A stretch of DNA of 64,000 nt from Arcicella aquatica. Lineage in GTDB: Bacteria > Bacteroidota > Bacteroidia > Cytophagales > Spirosomataceae. The translations under genes were made by a program, and so were the position numbers. Below, in pieces: positions 11,901-19,625 of this stretch. The stretch covers positions 62,001 to 126,000 of the forward strand of contig NZ_JAYFUL010000011.1 in NCBI RefSeq assembly GCF_034928825.1. Reading direction: 5' to 3'. Below the pieces are notes generated by a model that ran no database searches, was not told the DNA's origin, and was given only the letters and a program-made list of their open reading frames with translations. Position 1 is the stretch's first letter; each line of letters begins with the position of its first letter.

Positions 11901-12500
11901 CCACCTGCTCCTTTTATCAATGGGGGAAGACAAAATATAGTTGAATTTGAAGCGACTATCCAAGAAGAAAATGACCAAGTAGAGGATAAAGATGACCATA
12001 GACTTGATATTAGAATAAATAACAGTGGGAACAAAAATATAGAACTAAAAAACTGGGCTACTTTTAAGTATATTAGCTTTTATGAAATTAAGGAAGGAGT
12101 ATTCACCACCAAAGAAAGTGGCTTTAAAACACAACTTTTCTCCTATTTTAAAAATGCCAGCACAATGAATGATTTTGTATATATCTTTAAATTTAGAAAT
12201 GGAGGTATTACCTTAAATGGAGCTAAAAATAAATTCCAAACCCTTTTCCAAACTATAGTTAAAGATAAAAATGGAAATGATGTAAATGCTTTGTGGTATT
12301 GGTTAAAAGATAATTCTAATGAAAAAACTATTGGAAATATAGCCTTGCTAAAAAGCTTATTTTTAGATGCTGGCCAAGATTATGATAAAAGCCCACTTTT
12401 TACTAACGATGATTCTCGCAAAAATTTCTTCATTAATAATATTGTAAATGTAGCAAATAGTCGTTTATATAGTTTCATTAAAATTCAAAGTGATTTATGA
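8904..12500 (+). CDS. Secreted polymorphic-toxin-like protein, C-terminal nuclease-like domain
   Basis: A 1198-residue protein with a signal peptide (MKTYSKTFISTFAFLVYLLSFSLA). The ATG at 8904 is preferred to the TTG one codon upstream. Residues about 431-560 (WAFICGVGDAAIESAAGAV ... YKAGKLVFDIGSMFLGIGA) resemble the hydrophobic helical pre-toxin segment that precedes toxic domains in Bacteroidota polymorphic toxins. A charged linker (KDKDKDN) follows. The C-terminal about 230 residues contain HRLDIRI (Asp1035) and IELKNW (Glu1047, Lys1049), the spacing of a PD-(D/E)xK nuclease core. The next gene overlaps by 4 nt and lacks a signal peptide, as expected for an immunity partner. The family was recognised by motif and architecture, not by a database match; activity is unproven. 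Confidence 0.6.
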   Translation: MKTYSKTFISTFAFLVYLLSFSLAYSNKSHQKAVVNIDSVGNSTHQEIIDEFVRVANNELTQIIAQNAINDLNGESQKNNYIFGFEPNKVLLNNNYLAQYKQILVDSTSLNNHLVTLNTTLKTQGKPLIYIGIDALLGDILSKIKVSGIQATAKLEQITIQKQDFASFESIYNTYKSIYDKVGNNQPYLDSSHPNGMIIIGYGVFNKYTINEDVNPDKLTTGDIKNVITGKKWQFCNFKEKIGSVVGAGSDTFRALVFQNFSQFPTNPNPDVVQEHLQNFATQVYNSLTGEKIFIPKGRLHKDFYAPDGEYRQKFDADVTEEQVLKVNALIEEMMDDPLYANYIKPAITAKTQGENKIKQADLISMEKALKDLKEAQKEVWGSSSVNFLKKLFDYFEKCRNTNVSCVSGSVNGYIPQCFWDVQNPQGFANEWAFICGVGDAAIESAAGAVEGVKQAYKFGEFLLCWQPSFPSFWFDDECAQKRVETIKNFKILWEVVSDPEAIKTTLVTVVDAVKQEVINWGIDMSSNTTCSYYKAGKLVFDIGSMFLGIGALKNVSMITKVSQKFSLKGFLGDFATNSKTIFQKFIPNNGLKMAQEGEELLLKTGDGVEDRLLKLTTEFKRGGGYSPYSGDGGGIRISPPSGQKTNATLKTSKRVLQDASEASAFQNSFRSTGSATELGNIQNLVLRYEKEGSIIEEVIPAEKLRTKVFTVAQKQYVGVAVAGATEQLDELVTVYDAVQTGIKIALGVGTVVKTLSKDKDKDNPNCIVCENITDPVTKEIYKKICNEIYNKIPAETNIKYVTALNAICSSKGNLKLIELNSLGLHLKDDYSLETKKAFLNDCIIDNCGNATGCSPIKNHLGTITADHVKNGWNVIKNIPETNNNYETPKDRQDYNMLVVLDEIIKDKAKTDFLRKIKTTPRYFFDEFFTYHLKASNNYTSIGTNQSVYQRNIELYNFNNFLDKYIQKPRSEEYIKEMVTSGYKFKGGSWGLGLLNMPSPPAPFINGGRQNIVEFEATIQEENDQVEDKDDHRLDIRINNSGNKNIELKNWATFKYISFYEIKEGVFTTKESGFKTQLFSYFKNASTMNDFVYIFKFRNGGITLNGAKNKFQTLFQTIVKDKNGNDVNALWYWLKDNSNEKTIGNIALLKSLFLDAGQDYDKSPLFTNDDSRKNFFINNIVNVANSRLYSFIKIQSDL

Positions 12501-13723
12501 TACTCAACAAAATATTACAAAAAGAAGAATTAAGAATATTTCAATATAATAAAAGGAATGTATTCTTTTTTGAAAAACAGAATGGGAATCTTTGGACAAG
12601 ATTAGATACTATAACATTGCAACCTGTATGGACAAAGGATTTGACAGGATTAAACTTGAATGAAAGTGATTTTTATGATGAGTATATACTAGATGGAAAA
12701 GGGGTGTTACTCGATTTAAAAACGAATGAACTATTTTTATTAAGTAATCAAATTCCTCATTTTAGGTGGATTGTTTCTCCTAAAGATGGATATGGGGTAT
12801 TTTCAACTTTAGAAGATAATATATTAAAATCTGGAGTTTATAGTTTACAAAGTAAAACCATATTATGGATAAATGAGCTTGTAATTAATGGGTTAGGTTT
12901 TGGTGTTCATGATAAAAATAACATTTCATTTTTATTAGTAAGTAAAGATATTAAAGGAAATAACAAACGTATAATTGCTATTTACTTTCTAACAGGTGAA
13001 GCCCTTTGGCAGCACAGTTTTAATGAATTAGGGATTGCCGATTTGGATAAATTTATTGGGGATATTGATAACATATTGGTATGTGCTTGTGGAAAAACAA
13101 TCTTAGGACTTGATAAAAATACAGGACAGGAATTATGGCGAGTAAATCATTATATAGAATTAGGATACTCCATACTTAACAATATAACGGGCTGTGTTTA
13201 TTTGTTTTATGGCTGGAGTGGTCCAGAAAACAACTTTAGTGAAAGTAATAATATCACACTCTTAGAAATTGAGGCTCAGACAGGCAAAGTATTATATGAT
13301 AATAGCATTTTTAAACACCCCAACTATATAGAACAGAACGGACTGAGGAAGTATGAAGGCACTGGAGATTATCCTCGCTTTTATAATGCGTTACAATGGA
13401 AAGACAAAATCTATTTCATAATCAATTCATGGCATAGTTCAATGGTTAGAATTATGGAGTTTGATACAATCAATAAACGTATTTCACATTTAAGTGAACA
13501 ATCCTACGAAGCAAATATTAATAGTAACTGGTTTATAGCCGAAGGAAAGCTATTTATACAATCCAGAATATCGCAACAAATCGAAAGTGAAGAAAACCCA
13601 GATTCATCATATTGGAGCAAGATATACAGTAAATCACAGTTTGATGGAGAACAAATGAATTACCAGCACTTTGCCATTAGCAAAGAATCCTATTTGACAA
13701 TTTTTGATTTAGAAGATAATTAA
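12497..13723 (+). CDS. Cytoplasmic PQQ-like beta-propeller protein, candidate immunity protein
   Basis: A 408-residue protein without a signal peptide, starting in the ATGA overlap with the toxin-like gene. It shows repeated propeller-blade signatures of the PQQ/quinoprotein type: LQPVWTKDL, SKTILWINEL, TGEALWQHSF, NTGQELWRVN and TGKVLYDNS, spaced about 40-60 residues. It is the only protein of this six-gene run that is not exported. Its overlap with the nuclease-like C-terminus makes an immunity role the simplest reading. Alternatively it could be a cytoplasmic chaperone or assembly factor. No cofactor-binding role can be read from the sequence. Confidence 0.55.
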   Translation: MILNKILQKEELRIFQYNKRNVFFFEKQNGNLWTRLDTITLQPVWTKDLTGLNLNESDFYDEYILDGKGVLLDLKTNELFLLSNQIPHFRWIVSPKDGYGVFSTLEDNILKSGVYSLQSKTILWINELVINGLGFGVHDKNNISFLLVSKDIKGNNKRIIAIYFLTGEALWQHSFNELGIADLDKFIGDIDNILVCACGKTILGLDKNTGQELWRVNHYIELGYSILNNITGCVYLFYGWSGPENNFSESNNITLLEIEAQTGKVLYDNSIFKHPNYIEQNGLRKYEGTGDYPRFYNALQWKDKIYFIINSWHSSMVRIMEFDTINKRISHLSEQSYEANINSNWFIAEGKLFIQSRISQQIESEENPDSSYWSKIYSKSQFDGEQMNYQHFAISKESYLTIFDLEDN

Positions 13724-13734
13724 CATACACAAAC

Positions 13735-16700
13735 ATGAAAATAGTTCTACACAAGCGGAGTTGTTTGTTAATCCTTTATTTGGTACAAAGCTTTTGGGCT
13801 TTTGCCGATAAAGGATACAAATACTCCAATGAAGAAAAACCGAACAAAACAAGTATTGTTGCCAATGCTAGCAAAAGTCATGAAATTGATGAAGGGCAAC
13901 GATTAAATCATTTAAACTACAAGAACAAAAAAATATTACGCAATGCTCAACTTAGTAGTGCATTAGACAAAGCCGTTGCCCAAATGGGTAATGTAATGAG
14001 TTTGATGGATTATTCCGAGTTCCCAGCAGAGCGAGCTAATGTATTTGTAGATTCCACCACTACTAACGATCGTGCGGAAGCTCAAGCACTTTTTGATGAG
14101 ATTGCAAAAACAAATAGTTATATAAAAACAATTAACAACGGAGCCATATTATCGCTACCACAAGGTATCCGTTGGGGGAATGTAGATGAAAGTGGGAACT
14201 CTGCTGGAGGCAACTCTATTACTGTTGGTATAGCCAGTGCCACTTTTAAGCCAGAGTATACCATCTTAAAAATGTATGTTAAAATCGAGATAGAAACCCC
14301 TAATTCAAAAGAAGGTACTAAAAAGATTTTATTCTTTGGGTCTGATAATATAAAAATTAGTCAAGATGGGGGCTTTATCGGTGATACTCGATTAGTCCTT
14401 TTAGGAGATTACAAAATACCCTTTGGTAAATTTGATTTTATCATGCATGGCGGTTTGAATAAATCGACAGGTCAGTTTGCTGATTATACCTATATTTCAG
14501 TTGACTGTGAAGGGTTTAGAGAGTTAAAAGTAACGGGTAGTTTACAATTCCCGACAAATGTACTAGTAAAAATAGATCCTTTAACTGGAGTAATAGAAAC
14601 AGGCAAGAATGTAATTGGCGAAATAAGTGCTTCCCTTTATGATATTAATGATTTACGCTTTGAGGTAAGTCTCCCGGCTTTTGCCTTAGCAAGTGCACCA
14701 ACATGGGGTTTTGTGGTGCAAGGATCTGTTTTTGATTTCAGTACAAGAACTAATTCGCCAGAAACAGTATTCCCAGAAAAATATGCGAGTGATTATTTCC
14801 CACCAGAGTCAGATGGCTCTCTAGCCATTAATACTTGGCGAGGAATATTTGTTAAAAATTTAGAAATATTACTACCTAGAGAATTTAGGCGAAAAATTTC
14901 AGCTACCCAAACCGTAACCAATCGAGAAAGGGTTGTTGCACAAAATTTATTAATTGATGAAAGAGGGGTAAGTGGTAGTTTTAGCAAGATTCCAGTAATT
15001 CCGTTGAGTGAAGGAGATGCTTCTGGGTGGAGTTTTTCTGTAGATAGGCTGTCTGTTGTTTTTGAGACCAATAAGTTGATAGGAGGCTCATTTAATGGTA
15101 TTGTTCAATTACCTATTGCTAATGATACAACTACTCAATTACAATATAATGGAGAAATAACACCAGTAGGTGATATGTCGCTTACGGTTTCACTAAAAAC
15201 AGGTATTAGTTTTGCAGCTTTTAAAGGATATATAAAACTTACAGAGGGAACATCAGTAAGATTAGAGTCGCGTAATGGCAAGTTTATACCTACCGCCAAT
15301 ATTAATGGAGAGATGGGTATTTATGTCAAAAAAATATCTACTGGTATTAAAGCAGATAGTGTAGCAGAACAAAAAACATCAATAATACAAGTACCAAGTA
15401 TTAAAGTTCAAGGCTTGGTATTAACTGGTGACCCAGCCTTACCTTGGATCAGCCTTGGCTATGCTGGCTATGAAAAAGAAATTAAAATATCTGGCTTTCC
15501 TGCAAGTATCACTAGTTTAGCGATAAGTACTAGTTCATCTACGTGTAATTTACGCCTAGGTGTTAGAGTAGCTTTAATGAAAGATAATTTAGCAGCTACT
15601 ACTTCTTTGAAATTTAACGGAATAATAACTTCAGATAAAAAAATTGTATCTGGAACTCCAGCCATTAGCATTGAAGGAATAAAACTTGAAAAAATTGATG
15701 TTGGCCCATTTCTTTTAGACGGAATGTTATATATCAAAGAAGATAGAGCAGAGCAAGGCTGGGGAGGCTCTTTAGCCTTTTACGTAACGAAGCCGTCTGA
15801 AATTAAAGTGGCTTCTGCTGTAGCGAGTTTTGGCTATAAGCAAGATGAAGATTACCGTTATTGGTATGTAGGAGGTAGTTTTGGTAGTAATAGTCAATGG
15901 ACAGATGCAAACAGACCAAAAGTAGGTGTTCTTGGTCTTCAACACTTGATGTTTTCGCTTTTTAGCAACTGCACACCCAACAAGACAATTACAAACGAAA
16001 ATGATGGAGCTAATGTAACACCTAAAAAAGGTACAATTGGTTTCATTGGTTTAGTAAAAATGGGAACCACATCCATGGATGCTGAAGCAGGGTTAGAATT
16101 AGCACTAAATGAAAACTGGGGACTTAATAGATTTGGATTAATAGGCTCTGCTTCATTTTCTAAGCCCGCTGGTGCTCCAGATGTTAATAAAATGTCCACA
16201 AAATTTACTGATTGGACTAAAAAAGCTAAATCAATTGATTCAAAATCGCCAGGTAATGGCTGGAGAGCAATAGCTTATGGAGATTTTAATCAACCTGATG
16301 CCCAAAAGGAAAATTTTAAAATTCGCCTATTATTAAATGGGGACTTTGAAAAGGGAATTTATCATGGTGAGTGTGACTTTTACGTAAATATTGGGACTAC
16401 TCTAAAAGGGAACCAACCATATGGATTAGCGGGAAAAATTACTGCACACGTAGAAACACAGGCTAACAATCCTAAGTTTCCTGGTCAGAAAATGTGGTAT
16501 TTCCACATGGGAAATCCTGATAATAGAATCACCGTAGGGGCTAATCTGCTGGGGAATACCTTTAAAACAGGTTTTTATGTCATGACCGGCTTTGGTTTGC
16601 CAGCAGCACCAGGGTTGCCAGCATTTTATCAAAAAGCGCTTGGATATAAAGCTAGTAGTTATAAAAAGCCAGATTATGGAAATCTTTCAGAAGGAACTTT

Positions 16701-17145
16701 TGGAACGGCCTTTGGTGCTGAGTTGTCGTATAGACAGAGACGAGAGTATGGAATAGGGATTGTTTATGCATATTATAATTTAAAATTTGGACTTGGCTTT
16801 GATTTTATTACTAGAGATTGTGGGGCTGGTAGTTGTGCTGCAACTTATCCAGGTAGTACATCAAGCTGGTTAAGCTCTGCACAAGCTTATGCTTACTTAG
16901 AAGGAAGTGTTGGAGTAGGTATTGATTTATGGCTATTTAGTGCTGAGGTTGAACTTATTAATGCTGGTGTAGGAGCTCTCATCAATGCTAATTTCCCTAA
17001 GCCTATGGGTGGGTGTGCAAACTTGATAGTTTGGTATAAAATCTGGAAATATAGAGGAAGCTTTGATGTAGAATATAAATTTGGAGATAGATGCAATAGC
17101 TGTAATGGACAAGTAATAGGATGCCCTAGAGATTATTATAGATAA
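13735..17145 (+). CDS. Large exported protein of unknown function (1136 aa)
   Basis: A signal peptide (MKIVLHKRSCLLILYLVQSFWAFA) is followed by a long beta-rich sequence with alternating hydrophobic and polar residues and no family I recognise. The last 250 residues are rich in Gly, Tyr and Phe (LGFDFITRDCGAGSC, YAYLEGSVGVGIDL). They end with cysteines in FGDRCNSCNGQVIGCP. No type IX sorting domain or lipobox is visible. It lies 11 bases after the propeller gene and 23 bases before the FN3 protein, so it belongs to the same transcription unit. A structural or outer-membrane-associated part of the toxin locus is plausible but unproven. Confidence 0.65.
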   Translation: MKIVLHKRSCLLILYLVQSFWAFADKGYKYSNEEKPNKTSIVANASKSHEIDEGQRLNHLNYKNKKILRNAQLSSALDKAVAQMGNVMSLMDYSEFPAERANVFVDSTTTNDRAEAQALFDEIAKTNSYIKTINNGAILSLPQGIRWGNVDESGNSAGGNSITVGIASATFKPEYTILKMYVKIEIETPNSKEGTKKILFFGSDNIKISQDGGFIGDTRLVLLGDYKIPFGKFDFIMHGGLNKSTGQFADYTYISVDCEGFRELKVTGSLQFPTNVLVKIDPLTGVIETGKNVIGEISASLYDINDLRFEVSLPAFALASAPTWGFVVQGSVFDFSTRTNSPETVFPEKYASDYFPPESDGSLAINTWRGIFVKNLEILLPREFRRKISATQTVTNRERVVAQNLLIDERGVSGSFSKIPVIPLSEGDASGWSFSVDRLSVVFETNKLIGGSFNGIVQLPIANDTTTQLQYNGEITPVGDMSLTVSLKTGISFAAFKGYIKLTEGTSVRLESRNGKFIPTANINGEMGIYVKKISTGIKADSVAEQKTSIIQVPSIKVQGLVLTGDPALPWISLGYAGYEKEIKISGFPASITSLAISTSSSTCNLRLGVRVALMKDNLAATTSLKFNGIITSDKKIVSGTPAISIEGIKLEKIDVGPFLLDGMLYIKEDRAEQGWGGSLAFYVTKPSEIKVASAVASFGYKQDEDYRYWYVGGSFGSNSQWTDANRPKVGVLGLQHLMFSLFSNCTPNKTITNENDGANVTPKKGTIGFIGLVKMGTTSMDAEAGLELALNENWGLNRFGLIGSASFSKPAGAPDVNKMSTKFTDWTKKAKSIDSKSPGNGWRAIAYGDFNQPDAQKENFKIRLLLNGDFEKGIYHGECDFYVNIGTTLKGNQPYGLAGKITAHVETQANNPKFPGQKMWYFHMGNPDNRITVGANLLGNTFKTGFYVMTGFGLPAAPGLPAFYQKALGYKASSYKKPDYGNLSEGTFGTAFGAELSYRQRREYGIGIVYAYYNLKFGLGFDFITRDCGAGSCAATYPGSTSSWLSSAQAYAYLEGSVGVGIDLWLFSAEVELINAGVGALINANFPKPMGGCANLIVWYKIWKYRGSFDVEYKFGDRCNSCNGQVIGCPRDYYR

Positions 17146-17168
17146 TAAGTTTTACACACATATATAAG

Positions 17169-19559
17169 ATGAAATTAAGATTATTTTTAAGTATAATTTT
17201 CTTGTTGAGTTTCTACATCATAAAAGCTCAAAGAAAGGATTCTATTCAAATTACTATTAGTGCTAAAACCGATAGAATGTTGTTACGTTGGCAACCGAAT
17301 AATGAGTTTGTTTGGGAAAAAGGAATTAGCTTAACTGATGGGGGCTACTATGTAGAAAGAAAGACAGTAGAAAGAAATGGTGTTTCGGTTAGTGAAAATT
17401 TCATTAGATTAAATAATGGACAACCCATTAAACCAATATTAGAAGCTGATTTTAAAACTTGGTTAGAGCCGACAAAATATATAGTAAATGATCCAACATC
17501 AAGGAACTTCGGAAAATATACTACCGATAGTGTCTATCATTTGATTGCAGCTCAAGCAATGTATAAAACTACTAGAAGTACGCCACTTTCGTCAACATTA
17601 GATGTCGATACTAATCGTAATGAAAAAAGAGCAAGATATGATTTTGCTATGCTTGGTGCTGCATTTAGTTATTCAGCAGCTAAAATGAGTGGACTGGGTT
17701 ACGTTGATACACAAGTATTACCCAATGAAAAATATCAGTATCGTATAATACTTGTTAACTCAATACCAGCAGATAATATACAAAGTGAAATCAGTAAAGT
17801 TGTAACAACAACTAATATAAATCAACTGCCAACTATTCCTAAGCCAAGGTTTAAATTTACACCAAATCAGGCTGAGTTAGATTGGCGAATAGATACATTA
17901 TCTTTAAAAGACAATTATATTGGTTATCATATTGAAAGAGCGGTAGGTATAGAACCATTTAAAAAAATAAATAAACAAATACTCGTAAAAGCATATCGTG
18001 GAACAGAAGATTCTGTAAGAATATCTGGCGTAGCAGAAGTACTTGCCTATCGTGATAATCCTATTTTAAATAAAAAAACATATTATTACAGAATCGTAGG
18101 AAAAACATTATTTGACGAATTGGCATATTCAGCACCGATATCAGGAGTTGCACTTCCTGATTATGTGCCAACGGTTAAGTTTGCTGACATGATAGATGCA
18201 ACCAACCTAAGAATTAACTGGGAATTTAAAGCACCTATAGATTCTGCTCAAACTACTGCTGATACGAATGATATAGTACCTATCAAGAAATATATTATTG
18301 AAAGAGGCAGTAATGACTCAACATTCGTTATTGTAAAAGATAATATTTCGGCAAATGATACTACTGCAATAATTACATTCCCAAATGGAGGGATTATTAA
18401 TGCTAGTGATGCTCATTATTTAAGGGTAATTGCTGTACCTAATTTATTAGGAGCAAAAAATTTTGTTTCAAGTGCTATTCTTGTTCAACCAATTGATTCA
18501 ATTGCTCCATACCCTCCCAAAATAATTGATGCTAAATCTAAAATCTTGACTAATGTATCAGATGGTGAAATTACATTAACGTATCAAGCAGATGCTAGAG
18601 ATAATGATGTAGTAGGGTTTCATATTTTCCGATCCGATAAAGCAGGGAATGAGACCGTACAGATTAGTAACAAGTTAATAAGTACAACTACTTTTAAAGA
18701 TACAATAAACACAACGCTATTGAATGAAACAATCCTTTATAGAGCTTTAGCAGTTGATAAAAGAGGGAATAGGTCAAAGCTGTCAGATTCTATTATAGTA
18801 CAACGTCCTGACGTTATCCCCCCATCTCCACCTATTATTAAAAGCGCAAGTACCATTCAGTCGGGAGTTCAATTAAAGTGGATAAGAGGGAAAGATAGAG
18901 ATTCAACTCTTAACCATGCTGTTTATAAAAAACAAATTCCAAACGATGCTGAATGGATTGTGGTAGTTGAAAATCTTACTAAAAAAACCGATACAGTATA
19001 TACTGATAAAAATGTATTAGCTGGGAAAAGATATGTATATATGGTAGTCGCCACCGATAGAAGTGGGAATAAATCTGTAAGTATTCCTAGGATTGTTGAT
19101 GTTCCTAATTCATTGGCGTACATGACAGAAATTACCTCAATTAAAGCTTTAGCCAATAGGTCTAAAAAAGCAATAGATATTAATTGGGAAGTAAAAGGTG
19201 AAAATGTTAGCCAATTTCAAATCTATCGCTCTGTTTATCCAAATGCCTTGACTTCTTGGAATATTCTTAGTGGAGATGAATTGGCAACTATTGATAGAAG
19301 TGTGGAAAAATTAACTAAATATAGATATGCTATTCGAGGAGTTTTGTCTGATGGTTCTGTTACCAAATGGATTACTACAGATGTAGAATACCCTGATGAT
19401 TGTGAAAAAACATTTAAAATAGTAAGAAAGCTTGAACTTACAGGCAATACTCTTGATGAAGCTTGTGAAGAAATAGAATTAAAACCTGGTTTTGATACAA
19501 AAAACACAACAAGTAATCAAAAAAATGAATATAAGACAAAACTCAGTGGTCAAAATTAA
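17169..19559 (+). CDS. Exported fibronectin type III repeat protein
   Basis: A 796-residue protein with a signal peptide (MKLRLFLSIIFLLSFYIIKAQ) and several FN3-like modules. Their signs are the recurrent YIIERGSNDSTF, GFHIFRSDKAGNE, YRALAVDKRGNRS and YVYMVVATDRSGNKS strand pairs, with proline-rich inter-domain joints (PPSPPIIKSA). The C-terminus (ACEEIELKPGFDTK) resembles the beta-rich segment often found near the end of secreted Bacteroidota proteins, but a full sorting domain is not evident. It is fourth after the Ig-repeat protein in one co-directional run. Likely an extracellular scaffold or adhesion component; exact role unknown. Confidence 0.7.
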   Translation: MKLRLFLSIIFLLSFYIIKAQRKDSIQITISAKTDRMLLRWQPNNEFVWEKGISLTDGGYYVERKTVERNGVSVSENFIRLNNGQPIKPILEADFKTWLEPTKYIVNDPTSRNFGKYTTDSVYHLIAAQAMYKTTRSTPLSSTLDVDTNRNEKRARYDFAMLGAAFSYSAAKMSGLGYVDTQVLPNEKYQYRIILVNSIPADNIQSEISKVVTTTNINQLPTIPKPRFKFTPNQAELDWRIDTLSLKDNYIGYHIERAVGIEPFKKINKQILVKAYRGTEDSVRISGVAEVLAYRDNPILNKKTYYYRIVGKTLFDELAYSAPISGVALPDYVPTVKFADMIDATNLRINWEFKAPIDSAQTTADTNDIVPIKKYIIERGSNDSTFVIVKDNISANDTTAIITFPNGGIINASDAHYLRVIAVPNLLGAKNFVSSAILVQPIDSIAPYPPKIIDAKSKILTNVSDGEITLTYQADARDNDVVGFHIFRSDKAGNETVQISNKLISTTTFKDTINTTLLNETILYRALAVDKRGNRSKLSDSIIVQRPDVIPPSPPIIKSASTIQSGVQLKWIRGKDRDSTLNHAVYKKQIPNDAEWIVVVENLTKKTDTVYTDKNVLAGKRYVYMVVATDRSGNKSVSIPRIVDVPNSLAYMTEITSIKALANRSKKAIDINWEVKGENVSQFQIYRSVYPNALTSWNILSGDELATIDRSVEKLTKYRYAIRGVLSDGSVTKWITTDVEYPDDCEKTFKIVRKLELTGNTLDEACEEIELKPGFDTKNTTSNQKNEYKTKLSGQN

Positions 19560-19625
19560 ATTTAATAAAATACCTAACTAATGAACAGTATACGTTACAT
19601 CATACTATTAAATTTTTAACAAAAT

